Positions 9,245-18,696 of a DNA stretch of 64,000 nt are shown here, one piece after another (positions within the stretch are counted from its first letter, which is position 1; each line of letters starts with the position of its first letter). Below the pieces are notes generated by a model, which was not told where the DNA came from, ran no database searches, and worked only from the letters and a program-made list of their open reading frames with translations. Location of the stretch: contig NZ_BCZS01000001.1 in the NCBI RefSeq assembly GCF_001598855.1, forward strand, positions 62,001 through 126,000. Reading direction: 5' to 3'. The DNA is from Pluralibacter gergoviae ATCC 33028 = NBRC 105706 (GTDB lineage Bacteria > Pseudomonadota > Gammaproteobacteria > Enterobacterales > Enterobacteriaceae). The position numbers and the translations under genes are program-made.

Positions 9245-9320
9245 TTTGTGATAATAGTCACGGTTAGTTATCGCCGGCTTGCATACTGTTTGTTCACCTT
9301 GCCACCGCCAGGAGAGCACG

Positions 9321-9764
9321 ATGCTGGAAACATGGCTTCACGACGACACTATTCGCGTTCAGGAGAGCGCGCAGAGCTGGCAGCAGGCGCTGGCGATCTG
9401 CGCCGCGCCGCTGCTGGAAAGCAACACGATTCGGCCAGAGTACCTCACGGCTATCGTCAACGAACACAACAGGCTCGGCCCGTACTATGTGCTGGCGCCG
9501 GGACTGGCGATGCCGCACGCGCGGCCGGAAGAGGGGGCGCTGGGCCTCGGGCTGTCGCTGCTCAAGCTCCACCGCGGCGTACGCTTTGGCTCAGAGGAGA
9601 ACGATCCGGTCGATCTGGTCGTTATGCTGGCGGCACCCGACAGGCACAGCCATATCGAATTGATCTCCGCGCTGGCGGCGCTTTTTTCCAGCGATGAGGA
9701 TATGCGGCTCCTGCATCAGGCGCGAACCGTGGAGGAGATAAAAAACATCATTAACCGCTTCTGA
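9321..9764 (+). CDS. PTS EIIA component, fructose/mannitol-type fold (ascorbate-type system)
   Basis: A 147-residue PTS EIIA type-2 domain. The phosphorylated histidine is H66 in the motif P-G-L-A-M-P-H-A-R-P-E. It would receive phosphate from HPr and pass it to the EIIB encoded next. The ATG at 9321 is chosen because CAGGAGAG lies just upstream. It is the first gene of a five-gene operon (EIIA, EIIB, EIIC, transketolase N and C subunits). Similarity is to the UlaC/SgaA-type EIIA proteins; the sugar is not known. Confidence 0.85.
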   Translation: MLETWLHDDTIRVQESAQSWQQALAICAAPLLESNTIRPEYLTAIVNEHNRLGPYYVLAPGLAMPHARPEEGALGLGLSLLKLHRGVRFGSEENDPVDLVVMLAAPDRHSHIELISALAALFSSDEDMRLLHQARTVEEIKNIINRF

Positions 9765-9845
9765 TTTTTTAATTTTAACCCCTGACGTTCACTCTTTTCT
9801 TTTTGAAAGGAGCGGACTGGCCCTACATAAATAAAGGTGACGACA

Positions 9846-10118
9846 ATGAAAATAATGGCAATTTGCGGCTCCGGCCTCGGCAGCAGTTTTATGGTTGAGA
9901 TGAATATTAAAAAAGTCCTCAAGAAGCTGAATATTGAGGCCGAGGTAGAGCACGCTGACCTCTCATCGGCTACGCCGGACGCGGCCGACGTGTTCGTGAT
10001 GGCGAAAGACCTCGCCGGCAGCGCGGGCGTGCCGGCACATCAGCTGGTGGTGATTAATAACATTATCGACATTAATGAACTGGAAAATAAGCTGGCGGCT
10101 TATTTTGCCAGCCGTTAA
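9846..10118 (+). CDS. PTS EIIB component, ascorbate-type
   Basis: A 90-residue EIIB of the lactate-/ascorbate-type P-loop fold. The phosphocysteine is C7 in M-K-I-M-A-I-C-G-S-G-L-G-S-S, a classic EIIB loop. The ATG at 9846 is preferred to the GTG at 9837, because AAGG at 9834-9837 then has a spacing of eight bases. It would relay phosphate from EIIA H66 to the sugar transported by EIIC. The 81-bp gap after EIIA is AT-rich and holds no gene. Confidence 0.87.
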   Translation: MKIMAICGSGLGSSFMVEMNIKKVLKKLNIEAEVEHADLSSATPDAADVFVMAKDLAGSAGVPAHQLVVINNIIDINELENKLAAYFASR

Positions 10119-10145
10119 TTACATTATCGTGAGTGAGGGACAATT

Positions 10146-11525
10146 ATGTTTATCCTCGAAGCGCTTAATTTTGTCGTTGATATTCTGAAGGTGCCATCGG
10201 TACTCGTCGGGCTTATTGCCCTGATTGGCCTGGTGGCGCAGAGAAAATCCTTTTCTGACGTCGTAAAAGGCACCGTTAAAACCATTCTCGGATTTATTGT
10301 TCTCGGCGGCGGCGCGGGCGTGCTGGTGGGGTCGCTGAATCCGCTGGGCGGCATGTTTGAGCACGCCTTTACCATTCAGGGCATCATTCCCAACAATGAG
10401 GCGATAGTCTCTATTGCGCTGGAGAAATACGGCGCGGCGACCGCGCTGATCATGGCCTTCGGCATGGTAGCGAACATTGTGGTGGCCCGCTTTACCCGGC
10501 TGAAATACATCTTCCTCACCGGCCACCACACCTTCTACATGGCCTGCATGATCGGCGTCATCCTGACCGTTGCCGGCTTTGAAGGCGTAAGCCTGGTGTT
10601 TACCGGCTCGCTGATCCTCGGGCTCATCATGGCCTTCTTCCCGGCGCTTGCCCACCGCTACATGCGGCGCATCACCGGCAGCGATGATGTGGCGTTTGGC
10701 CACTTCGGCACGCTGGGCTACGTGCTCTCCGGCTGGATCGGCAGCAAGGTCGGGAAGGGCTCGCGCTCCACGGAGGAGATGAATCTGCCGAAAAACTTAA
10801 GCTTCCTGCGCGACAGCTCCATCTCTATCTCCATGACCATGATGGTTATCTATCTGATTATGGCCGTCTGCGCCGGGCGGGAGTACGTCGAAGCCCAGTT
10901 CAGCGGCGGGCAGAACTATCTGGTCTACGCCATCATCATGGCCATCACCTTCGCGGCCGGGGTCTTTATCATCCTGCAGGGCGTGCGGCTGATCCTCGCG
11001 GAAATCGTCCCGGCCTTTACCGGTTTCTCGGAGAAGCTGGTGCCGAACGCGCGCCCGGCGCTGGACTGCCCGGTGGTCTATCCCTATGCGCCCAACGCGG
11101 TGCTGATCGGCTTTCTGTTCAGTTTCCTCGGCGGCCTGGTCGGGCTGTTCCTCTGCGGTCAGTTTAAGTGGGTGCTGATCCTGCCGGGCGTGGTGCCGCA
11201 CTTCTTTACCGGCGCTACCGCTGGTGTGTTCGGTAACGCCACCGGCGGGCGGCGCGGGGCAATGATCGGCGCCTTTGCCAACGGGCTGCTGATCACCTTC
11301 CTGCCGGTATTGCTGCTGCCGGTGCTCGGCGCGCTGGGCTTCGCCAATACCACCTTTTCCGACGCCGACTTTGGCGCAGTAGGCATCGTACTGGGCAATC
11401 TGGCGCGCTACCTGTCGCCGCTGGCGATCACCGGCCTGGTGGTGGCTATTTTTGCCCTGCTGGTGCTGTTCAACTATGCGGTGAAAGCGAAGGGCGCCGC
11501 GCAGAATCCGGAGGTAAAAGAATGA
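10146..11525 (+). CDS. PTS EIIC permease, ascorbate (UlaA/SgaT) family
   Basis: A 459-residue integral membrane protein with about 11-12 hydrophobic segments, homologous to UlaA/SgaT (465 residues in E. coli). Typical elements are the repeated G-F-I-V-L-G-G-G-A-G-V-L-V-G segment near residues 46-59 and the re-entrant G-x-x-P-H-F-F-T-G-A region near residue 355. It would take up the sugar substrate together with its phosphorylation. Ascorbate is not certain: the operon lacks ulaDEF and instead has a transketolase, so a ketose- or pentose-like substrate is more likely. It overlaps the next gene by four bases (ATGA). Confidence 0.85.
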   Translation: MFILEALNFVVDILKVPSVLVGLIALIGLVAQRKSFSDVVKGTVKTILGFIVLGGGAGVLVGSLNPLGGMFEHAFTIQGIIPNNEAIVSIALEKYGAATALIMAFGMVANIVVARFTRLKYIFLTGHHTFYMACMIGVILTVAGFEGVSLVFTGSLILGLIMAFFPALAHRYMRRITGSDDVAFGHFGTLGYVLSGWIGSKVGKGSRSTEEMNLPKNLSFLRDSSISISMTMMVIYLIMAVCAGREYVEAQFSGGQNYLVYAIIMAITFAAGVFIILQGVRLILAEIVPAFTGFSEKLVPNARPALDCPVVYPYAPNAVLIGFLFSFLGGLVGLFLCGQFKWVLILPGVVPHFFTGATAGVFGNATGGRRGAMIGAFANGLLITFLPVLLLPVLGALGFANTTFSDADFGAVGIVLGNLARYLSPLAITGLVVAIFALLVLFNYAVKAKGAAQNPEVKE

Positions 11526-12355
11526 GTACGATTGCTGAAGTTACTCAGCTGGCGCGCGATATCCGCGTCGCGACGCTTAAGTCTCTCACCCATCTCGGCT
11601 TCGGCCACTACGGCGGCAGCATGTCGGTAGTGGAGACGCTGGCGGTCCTTTACGGTGACGTAATGCGTATCGATCCCGGCGACCCCGACTGGCCGGGGCG
11701 GGACTACTTTGTGCTGTCAAAAGGGCACGCCGGTCCGGCGCTGTACAGCACGCTGGCGATCAAGGGCTATTTTCCGGTCGCAGAGCTGGACACGCTGAAT
11801 CAGAACGGCACCCGGTTGCCCAGCCATCCCGACAGGCTCAAAACCCGCGGCGTTGACGCCACGACCGGTTCGCTGGGGCAGGGCATCTCCATTGCCGGCG
11901 GCATGGCGCTGTCGCACAAGCTTGCCGGGCGTACGAATCGCGTGTTCTGCATCGTCGGCGACGGCGAGCTGAACGAGGGCCAGTGCTGGGAAGCGTTTCA
12001 GTTTATCGCCCACCACCGGCTCAACAATCTGACGGTTTTTGTCGACTGGAACAAGCAGCAGCTGGACGGCACGCTCGACGAGATAATCAGCCCCTTCAAC
12101 CTGGCGGAGAAATTTGCCGCCTTCGGGTTTGATGCCGTGACCGTTAAAGGCGACGATATTCCCGGCCTGCTGGCGGCGGTGAAGCCGGTGCCGGACGCCG
12201 GCGCCCGGCCGAAAGTAGTGATCCTCGACAGTATCAAAGGGCAGGGCGTGCCCTGTCTCGAACGGCTGGCCAATTCGCACCACCTGCGCCTGACGCCGGA
12301 GATGACGCAGACCCTGAATGACGCTATCGCGCAGCTGGAGGCTACCCATGATTAA
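11522..12355 (+). CDS. Transketolase, N-terminal (thiamine diphosphate-binding) subunit
   Basis: A 277-residue protein equal to the first half of transketolase. It has the H-L-G-F-G-H-Y-G-G-S region near residues 23-32, the invariant S-K-G-H-A-G-P near 65-71 and the thiamine diphosphate/Mg2+ motif G-D-G-E-L-N-E-G-Q near 143-151. Split transketolases of this type are normal two-subunit enzymes, not the result of a frameshift: the C-terminal half begins with its own start, eight bases before this stop. It transfers two-carbon ketol units between sugar phosphates. It overlaps the EIIC gene by four bases. Confidence 0.9.
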   Translation: MSTIAEVTQLARDIRVATLKSLTHLGFGHYGGSMSVVETLAVLYGDVMRIDPGDPDWPGRDYFVLSKGHAGPALYSTLAIKGYFPVAELDTLNQNGTRLPSHPDRLKTRGVDATTGSLGQGISIAGGMALSHKLAGRTNRVFCIVGDGELNEGQCWEAFQFIAHHRLNNLTVFVDWNKQQLDGTLDEIISPFNLAEKFAAFGFDAVTVKGDDIPGLLAAVKPVPDAGARPKVVILDSIKGQGVPCLERLANSHHLRLTPEMTQTLNDAIAQLEATHD

Positions 12356-13301
12356 GCTCGCACCCGCAGGAGAAAAAGACGCCGTTGAGATGCGCAAGGT
12401 GTACGCTGGTTTTGTCGCTGAACAGATCGAGGCCGGCAGCGGCATCATCGCGCTTGAGGCGGATCTGATGAGTTCCATGGCGATGGACGGCGTACAGAAG
12501 AGATATCCGCAGGAGGTCATCAACTGCGGGATCATGGAGGCCAACGTTATCGGCACCGCCGCCGGACTGGCGCTGACCGGGCGTAAGCCCTTCGTCCACA
12601 CCTTCACCGCCTTCGCCAGCCGCCGCTGTTTTGACCAGCTGTTTATGTCCCTCGACTACCAGCGCAATAACGTCAAGGTGATCGCCTCCGATGCGGGCGT
12701 CACCGCCTGCCACAATGGCGGCACCCATATGTCGTTTGAGGATATGGGCATCGTGCGCGGTCTGGCGCACTCGGTGGTGCTGGAAGTCACGGACGCCACC
12801 ATGTTTAAGGCTATCCTCAATCAGCTTATCGACCTGGAGGGCTTTTACTGGCTGCGCACCATCCGCAAGCAGGCGCCGGCGATTTACCGGGAAGGCTCCA
12901 CCTTCACTATCGGCAAAGGCAACGTCCTGCGCGAAGGGGACGATATTACGCTGATTGCCAACGGTATTATGGTCGCAGAGGCGCTGGAGACGGCGCGCAG
13001 GCTGGAGCAGGAGGGCGTCAGCGCCGCCGTGATCGACATGTTTACCCTCAAGCCCATCGACCGCATGCTGGTGAGAAACTACGCCGAGAAAACCGGACGT
13101 ATCGTGACCTGCGAGAATCACAGCATCCACAACGGCCTCGGGTCGGCGGTCGCCGAAGTGCTGGTGGAAACCTGCCCGGTGCCGATGCGCCGGGTGGGCG
13201 TTAAAGAGCGCTATGGCCAGGTCGGGACGCAGGATTTTCTGCAGCGGGAGTACGGTCTGACTGCGGAGGATATTGTGAAGGCGGCAAGGGAGCTGCTGTA
13301 G
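12348..13301 (+). CDS. Transketolase, C-terminal (pyrimidine-binding) subunit
   Basis: A 317-residue protein equal to the second half of transketolase. It contains the pyrimidine-binding domain with the catalytic Glu in I-M-E-A-N-V-I-G-T-A-A-G near residues 62-73, the T-C-H-N-G-G-T-H segment near 121-128, and the C-terminal domain starting around residue 190. The ATG at 12348 overlaps the end of the N-terminal subunit gene by eight bases, indicating translational coupling. Together with the PTS genes it suggests that the imported sugar phosphate, after conversion, is handled as a ketose phosphate in a dedicated pentose-phosphate-type shunt. Confidence 0.9.
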   Translation: MIKLAPAGEKDAVEMRKVYAGFVAEQIEAGSGIIALEADLMSSMAMDGVQKRYPQEVINCGIMEANVIGTAAGLALTGRKPFVHTFTAFASRRCFDQLFMSLDYQRNNVKVIASDAGVTACHNGGTHMSFEDMGIVRGLAHSVVLEVTDATMFKAILNQLIDLEGFYWLRTIRKQAPAIYREGSTFTIGKGNVLREGDDITLIANGIMVAEALETARRLEQEGVSAAVIDMFTLKPIDRMLVRNYAEKTGRIVTCENHSIHNGLGSAVAEVLVETCPVPMRRVGVKERYGQVGTQDFLQREYGLTAEDIVKAARELL

Positions 13302-13325
13302 GTATTACCTGACAGTGATGTCCAG

Positions 13326-13350
13326 GGGACGTGTTATGCGCGTCCCTTTT
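13326..13350 (+). terminator. Probable terminator of the PTS-transketolase operon
   Basis: A 6-bp stem (GGGACG/CGTCCC, 13326-13331 and 13341-13346) with a nine-base loop is followed by TTTT, 25 bp after the transketolase stop. The T-run is short, so termination may be partial. Confidence 0.45.
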
Positions 13351-13393
13351 CGCTATGCTGGGCGACCAGGCTCCGTCCAGAAAAAGGGAATTT

Positions 13394-13828
13394 ATGTCGG
13401 GTTACAGAATCCACCCTCAACTTATCCTGATGGCGACGCTGATGCTGAGTGGCTGCATCTTTCACGATTACGATACGCCGGCGGTTGAGGGGACGCTAAC
13501 TGAACGCGGTCAGCCGCTGTCAGGCGTGCGCGTTTTTCTGGAGAGCGGCAGTCGGCGGCAGGAGACGAGAACGGACTCGCAGGGGCATTTTGCTTTCCCG
13601 GGACAGGGTTCCTGGAAGGTATTTATTCCCGTCGGTCCGCAGGACAGAATGAGCCGCTGGTCAGTGTTGATAGCGCGGCCATCCGGCGAGATAACGGCTT
13701 ATAAGGAGGGCGGTATTGGTGGCCCGTTTTCCGGCTATTCCCGCAGCGATAGCGTCAGATTAACGTGCGATCTTGCGCGCGCGGATGAGATAAATCAGAT
13801 GGCGGCGCCCGGCGCGGTGTGCCGCTGA
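13394..13828 (+). CDS. Small lipoprotein with transthyretin-like (carboxypeptidase regulatory-like) domain
   Basis: A 144-residue protein with a clear lipoprotein signal: hydrophobic L-I-L-M-A-T-L-M-L then the lipobox L-S-G-C, with lipidated cysteine at residue 21. The +2 residue is Ile, which predicts the outer membrane. Residues about 32-75 (V-E-G-T-L-T-E-R-G-Q-P-L-S-G-V-R-V ... D-S-Q-G-H-F-A-F) are a typical seven-stranded carboxypeptidase regulatory-like beta sandwich. Function is unknown. The ATG at 13394 is chosen because it leaves a proper signal peptide. It is transcribed toward pta and shares a bidirectional hairpin terminator with it. Confidence 0.75.
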   Translation: MSGYRIHPQLILMATLMLSGCIFHDYDTPAVEGTLTERGQPLSGVRVFLESGSRRQETRTDSQGHFAFPGQGSWKVFIPVGPQDRMSRWSVLIARPSGEITAYKEGGIGGPFSGYSRSDSVRLTCDLARADEINQMAAPGAVCR

Positions 13829-13835
13829 ATAAAAA

Positions 13836-13866
13836 AATGCCGGTCACTTGTGACCGGCATTGGCTT
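13836..13866. terminator. Bidirectional intrinsic terminator between the lipoprotein gene and pta
   Basis: An 11-bp perfect stem (AATGCCGGTCA/TGACCGGCATT) with the loop CTTG is flanked by an A-run (13831-13837) on one side and a T-containing segment on the other. On the minus strand it ends the ackA-pta transcript with a run of seven T, a strong signal. On the plus strand the T-tract is weaker. Confidence 0.8.
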
Positions 13867-13883
13867 TTACGACAGGGCAGTTA

Positions 13884-16028
13884 TTACTGCTGCTGCTGCG
13901 CAGACTGAATCGCCGTCAGGGCGATGGTGTAGACGATATCGTCTACCAGCGCGCCGCGGGAGAGGTCGTTGACAGGCTTACGCATACCCTGCAGCATCGG
14001 CCCGATGGAGATCAGGTCGGCAGAGCGCTGTACCGCTTTATAGGTGGTGTTACCGGTGTTCAGATCCGGGAAGATGAACACGGTAGCGCGACCGGCAACC
14101 GGCGAGTTCGGCGCTTTGGACTTGGCAACGTCTGCCATGACTGCGGCGTCATACTGCAGCGGGCCGTCGATAACCAGATCCGGACGTTTTTCCTGCGCCA
14201 GGCGGGTGGCTTCACGCACTTTCTCAACGTCGCTACCCTGGCCGGAGGTGCCGGTGGAGTAGGAGAGCATCGCCACGCGCGGGTCGATACCGAACGCTTT
14301 CGCGGAATCGGCAGACTGAATCGCGATTTCGGCCAGCTGTTCTGCGGTCGGATCCGGGTTGATCGCGCAGTCGCCGTAAACGTAAACCTGTTCCGGAAGC
14401 AGCATGAAGAACACGGAGGAGACCAGCGAGCTGCCCGGGGCCGTTTTAATCAGCTGCAGCGGCGGACGGATGGTGTTGGCGGTGGTGTGAACCGCGCCGG
14501 AAACCAGGCCGTCAACTTCGTCCTGCTCAAGCATCATGGTGCCGAGTACAACGTTGTCTTCCAGCTGTTCGCGGGCAACGGCTTCGGTCATGCCCTTGTT
14601 CTTACGCAGCTCAACCAGGCGAGCCACGTAGCTTTCGCGCACCACGTCCGGATCGACGATTTCGATACCGGCGCCCAGCTCAACGCCCTGATCGGCCGCA
14701 ACGCGGTTGATTTCGTCAGGGTTGCCCAGCAGCACGCAGGTCGCAATACCGCGCTCGGCGCAGATAGAGGCGGCCTTCACGGTACGCGGTTCGTCGCCTT
14801 CCGGCAGCACCACGCGTTTGCCCGCTTTGCGCGCCAGCTCGGTCAGCTCATAGCGGAACGCCGGCGGAGAGAGGCGGCGGCTGCGCTCGGAGGTCGCGGT
14901 CAGGGAGTCGATCCACTGCGCGTCGATGTGGCTTGCCACATACTCCTGCACTTTTTCGATACGCTGGTGGTCGTCGACCGGCACTTCCAGGTTGAAGCTC
15001 TGCAGGCTCAGAGACGTCTGCCAGGTGTTGGTGTTGACCATAAATACCGGCAGGCCGGTGGCGAACGCGCGTTCGCACAGCTTGCTGATGCGGGCGTCCA
15101 TTTCGTAGCCGCCGGTCAGCAGGATAGCGCCGATCTCAACGCCGTTCATCGCCGCCAGGCAGGCAGCAACCAGTACGTCAGGACGGTCTGCGGAGGTCAC
15201 CAGCAGTGAGCCCGCGCGGAAGTGTTCCAGCATGTGCGGAATGCTGCGCGCACAGAAGGTTACGGACTTCACGCGGCGGGTGTTGATGTCGCCTTCGTTG
15301 ATCACGGTCGCGTTCAGGTGACGGGCCATGTCGATAGCGCGGGTGGCGATCAGATCGAAGCTCCACGGCACGGTACCCAGTACCGGCAGCGGGCTGGCGG
15401 CCTTCAGTTCAGCCGCGTCGAGCTTCACGACTTTCGCTTTCGAAGAGTCGTCAAAAATCTCGGACAGGTCCGGGCGGGTGCGGCCCTGCTCGTCAACCGG
15501 TGCGTTCAGCTTGTTGATGATAACGCCGGTGATGTTGCTGTTTTTCGCGCCGCCGAAGCCGCTGCGAACCAGCTCCAGGCGCTCGGTGAGCTCGGCCTGG
15601 GTGTCAGTGCCCTGAGACATCACGAAGACGATTTCGGCGTTCAGCGTCTTGGCAATTTCATAGTTCAGCGCCTGGGCAAACTGATGCTTGCGGGTCGGCA
15701 CCAGACCTTCAACCAGCACCACTTCCGCGTCCTGCGCGTTAGCGTGATAGTTGGCGATGATCTCTTCCATCAGCACGTCTTTCTGGTTGCTGGAGAGCAG
15801 AGACTCGACGTGGCTCATCTTCAGCGGTTCGGCCGCCGGAAGGTTAGAGTTGGCACGCACGATGGTGGTGGTCTGGTCTGGCGCATCGCCACCGGAGCGC
15901 GGCTGGGCGATAGGTTTGAAGACGCTCAGACGAACGCCTTTACGTTCCATAGCGCGGATCACGCCGAGGCTGACGCTGGTCAGGCCGACGCTGGTTCCGG
16001 TAGGGATCAGCATAATAGTACGGGACAC
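13884..16028 (-). CDS. pta: Phosphate acetyltransferase
   Basis: A 714-residue protein, the same length and near-identical sequence to E. coli Pta. It interconverts acetyl-CoA and acetyl phosphate in the cytoplasm, paired with AckA. The N-terminal P-loop-like domain begins [16 protein letters not shown]; a DRTGG domain follows and the catalytic PTA domain occupies about residues 390-714 (ends [15 protein letters not shown]). The start is GTG at 16026-16028, which gives the E. coli length and follows AGAGGA. It is the second gene of the ackA-pta operon. Confidence 0.97.
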   Translation of the reverse strand: MSRTIMLIPTGTSVGLTSVSLGVIRAMERKGVRLSVFKPIAQPRSGGDAPDQTTTIVRANSNLPAAEPLKMSHVESLLSSNQKDVLMEEIIANYHANAQDAEVVLVEGLVPTRKHQFAQALNYEIAKTLNAEIVFVMSQGTDTQAELTERLELVRSGFGGAKNSNITGVIINKLNAPVDEQGRTRPDLSEIFDDSSKAKVVKLDAAELKAASPLPVLGTVPWSFDLIATRAIDMARHLNATVINEGDINTRRVKSVTFCARSIPHMLEHFRAGSLLVTSADRPDVLVAACLAAMNGVEIGAILLTGGYEMDARISKLCERAFATGLPVFMVNTNTWQTSLSLQSFNLEVPVDDHQRIEKVQEYVASHIDAQWIDSLTATSERSRRLSPPAFRYELTELARKAGKRVVLPEGDEPRTVKAASICAERGIATCVLLGNPDEINRVAADQGVELGAGIEIVDPDVVRESYVARLVELRKNKGMTEAVAREQLEDNVVLGTMMLEQDEVDGLVSGAVHTTANTIRPPLQLIKTAPGSSLVSSVFFMLLPEQVYVYGDCAINPDPTAEQLAEIAIQSADSAKAFGIDPRVAMLSYSTGTSGQGSDVEKVREATRLAQEKRPDLVIDGPLQYDAAVMADVAKSKAPNSPVAGRATVFIFPDLNTGNTTYKAVQRSADLISIGPMLQGMRKPVNDLSRGALVDDIVYTIALTAIQSAQQQQ

Positions 16029-16076
16029 GATATATCCTCTTTCGTTACCGCCAGTAGGGGGCGGGATACAAAACAG

Positions 16077-16099
16077 CACCGCCAGCTAGGCTGGCGGTG
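16077..16099. other. ackA-pta intercistronic hairpin
   Basis: A perfect 10-bp stem (CACCGCCAGC/GCTGGCGGTG) with a TAG loop lies between the ackA stop and the pta start. There is no T-run, so it is more likely an mRNA-processing or stability element than a terminator. Confidence 0.5.
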
Positions 16100-16104
16100 T
16101 GAAA

Positions 16105-17307
16105 TCAGGCAGTCAGGCGGGCTGCGTCTTGTGCGATAACCAGCTCTTCGTTGGTCGGGATAACCACCGCCGGGCGGGTGCCTTCTTTGTTGATGAAACC
16201 GGTGTTGCCGAAGCGGGCGGCCAGGTTGCGTTCGTGATCGACTTCAAAGCCGAGAACACCCAGTTTGCCCAGAGTCAGCTCACGCACCATCGCCGCGTTT
16301 TCACCGATACCGCCGGTGAAGATCACGCCATCCAGGCGACCTTCCATCAGCGCAGTGTAGGAGCCGATGTACTTCGCCAGGCGGTGGCAGTAGACGTCCA
16401 TCGCGCGCTTGGCATCTTCTTTGGTCTGGTAGTTGTCTTCGACATAGCGGCAGTCGCTGGTGACTTCGGTCAGACCCAGCAGGCCGGACTCTTTGGTCAG
16501 CAGCTTGTTGATCGCTTCCACGCTCATACCCAGGGTATCGTGCAGGTGGAAAACGATGGCCGGGTCGATGTCACCGGAGCGGGTGCCCATGACCAGGCCT
16601 TCCAGCGGAGTCAGGCCCATGGAGGTATCTACGCACTTGCCGTTGCGGATAGCGGAAACGGAACCGCCGTTGCCGAGGTGGCAGGTGATGATGTTCAGCT
16701 CGTCAACCGGCTTGTTCAGCACTTTAGCGGCTTCCTGAGTCACGAAGAAGTGGCTGGTGCCGTGGGCGCCGTAGCGGCGGATGCCGTGCTCTTTATACAG
16801 GCTGTACGGCAGGGCATACAGGTAGGACTCTTCCGGCATGGTCTGATGGAACGCGGTGTCGAAAACGGCCACGTTCTTATCTTTCAGGTTCGGGAAGGAT
16901 TTCAGCGCTTCGGCGATGCCGATCAGGTGAGCCGGGTTGTGCAGCGGTGCGAAAGAGGCGGCGTCTTTGATGCCCTGGATAACGGAGTCGTCGATAACCA
17001 CGGAGCGGGTGTATTTTTCACCGCCGTGAACGATACGGTGACCAATCGCAGTCAGCTGAGCAGACAGTTCTGGTTTTTGTGCCAGAATCGTGTTAACGAT
17101 AAAGTTCAGCGCTTCACTGTGAGCGGCGCCGGCACCTAAGGCCGCTTCCTGTTTGCTGCCGTCCATTTTCCATTTGATACGAGCTTCCGGCAGATGGAAA
17201 CACTCGGCTAAACCAGAAAGGAACTCTTCACCGTTGTTAGCGTCAATGATGGCGAATTTCAGGGAAGAGCTACCGCAGTTCAGAACCAGTACTAACTTAC
17301 TCGACAT
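16105..17307 (-). CDS. ackA: Acetate kinase
   Basis: A 400-residue acetokinase, the length of E. coli AckA. Conserved motifs: [10 protein letters not shown] near residues 8-17, H-G-G-E-K-Y near 90-95, T-C-H-L-G-N-G-G-S near 203-211 and F-T-G-G-I-G-E-N-A near 328-336. It makes acetate and ATP from acetyl phosphate and ADP during overflow metabolism and fermentation. It is first in the ackA-pta operon, 76 bp upstream of pta. Its 5' region contains a terminator-like hairpin (17432-17454) oriented toward ackA. Confidence 0.97.
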   Translation of the reverse strand: MSSKLVLVLNCGSSSLKFAIIDANNGEEFLSGLAECFHLPEARIKWKMDGSKQEAALGAGAAHSEALNFIVNTILAQKPELSAQLTAIGHRIVHGGEKYTRSVVIDDSVIQGIKDAASFAPLHNPAHLIGIAEALKSFPNLKDKNVAVFDTAFHQTMPEESYLYALPYSLYKEHGIRRYGAHGTSHFFVTQEAAKVLNKPVDELNIITCHLGNGGSVSAIRNGKCVDTSMGLTPLEGLVMGTRSGDIDPAIVFHLHDTLGMSVEAINKLLTKESGLLGLTEVTSDCRYVEDNYQTKEDAKRAMDVYCHRLAKYIGSYTALMEGRLDGVIFTGGIGENAAMVRELTLGKLGVLGFEVDHERNLAARFGNTGFINKEGTRPAVVIPTNEELVIAQDAARLTA

Positions 17308-17647
17308 GGAAGTACCTACTTTTATCTTAAATGGCTAAAAAAACGTCAGTGGGTCACAGAGCGTAGCGCATCGGGACGCTGACATTTATGATTAACATCA
17401 TGCCTGAGACTTTTAGCGGGCATGATGATAGAAAAAAGGGATGGCTCACCATCCAGTTTTGCACAATTTTCCAGCAGTGCTGGATTATGCGATAATCAGA
17501 CAAATCTTGTGGGTGGATCTGTGCCCATTCCAGGCGGCACAGAATACCTGATTGTCTGTTTCTTGCCAAAATCTTTTGAACGTTGTCATACAGAGTTGCT
17601 GTTTTGCACATTTTTTTGAATTTTTATCTGAGAAGTTGAGGTAAGCC
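17308..17647. promoter_or_regulatory. Divergent ackA/yfbV regulatory region
   Basis: This 340-bp gap separates the divergent ackA and yfbV genes and must hold promoters for both. Visible elements are a hairpin with a T-run reading toward ackA (17432-17454) and a 13-bp dyad CCAGCA-G-TGCTGG at 17471-17483. No coding sequence is supported. Exact promoters were not assigned. Confidence 0.5.
17432..17454 (-). terminator. Terminator-like hairpin in the ackA leader direction
   Basis: On the minus strand GGATGG-TGAG-CCATCC is followed by CTTTTTT, and an A4/T4 outer pairing is possible. It lies about 130 bases upstream of the ackA ATG. It could attenuate transcripts started further upstream, or block antisense transcription from the yfbV side. 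The stem is only 6 bp. Confidence 0.4.
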
Positions 17648-18100
17648 ATGTCGACACCCGAACACCCGGTCCGTTTTTTTAGCCTGTTTCGCCGGGGGCA
17701 GCACTATGCGAAGACGTGGCCGCTGGACAAACGCCTTGCGCCGGTGTTTGTCGAAAACCGCACCATCCGCGCCACCCGCTACGCGATCCGCTTTATGCCG
17801 CCCGTCGCCATCTTCACGCTCTGCTGGCAAATCGCCCTCGGCGGCCAGCTTGGCCCGGCGGTGGCCACCGCACTGTTTGCGCTGAGCCTGCCGATGCAGG
17901 GGCTATGGTGGCTTGGCAAGCGCTCGGTAACGCCGCTGCCGCCGACCATTTTGAGCTGGTTTTATGACGTGCGCGGTAAGCTGGAGGAGGCCGGGCAGGC
18001 CCTGGCGCCGGTGAAGGGGAAGCCGGATTACCAGGCGCTGGCTGACACGCTTAAGCGCGCCTTCAAACAACTGGATAAAACTTTCCTTGATGATTTGTAA
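17648..18100 (+). CDS. yfbV: UPF0208 membrane protein YfbV
   Basis: A 150-residue inner-membrane protein (E. coli: 151). Two hydrophobic segments are visible at about residues 43-62 ([14 protein letters not shown]) and 68-90, followed by a cytoplasmic tail with an amphipathic helix and the ending K-T-F-L-D-D-L. In E. coli it has been linked to chromosome organisation around Ter; the mechanism is not evident from sequence. It is preceded by GAGGTAAGCC and followed by an intrinsic terminator. Confidence 0.93.
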   Translation: MSTPEHPVRFFSLFRRGQHYAKTWPLDKRLAPVFVENRTIRATRYAIRFMPPVAIFTLCWQIALGGQLGPAVATALFALSLPMQGLWWLGKRSVTPLPPTILSWFYDVRGKLEEAGQALAPVKGKPDYQALADTLKRAFKQLDKTFLDDL

Positions 18101-18127
18101 TCCGCCCCCGAAAACGCATATAAAAGA

Positions 18128-18156
18128 AGGCACATAGTTTATGTGCCTCTTTTTTT
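18128..18156 (+). terminator. Intrinsic terminator of yfbV
   Basis: A 9-bp stem (AGGCACATA/TATGTGCCT) with a GTT loop is followed by CTTTTTTT, 27 bp after the yfbV stop codon. It is a strong rho-independent terminator by form. Confidence 0.85.
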
Positions 18157-18175
18157 ATGCCCGGCGCAACCCTGA

Positions 18176-18685
<510 letters not shown>

Positions 18686-18696
18686 CGGAGGCCGCT

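Noticed and set aside
11522-13301. Transketolase split by a frameshift
   Set aside because: Both halves have their own start codons, a coupled eight-base overlap and the known two-subunit arrangement.
13860-15209. Long open frames antisense to pta (and similar ones antisense to nuoCD, nuoG and nuoL)
   Set aside because: They are products of high GC and strong codon bias on the coding strand; the sense-strand proteins are full-length and conserved, and the antisense frames resemble no protein.
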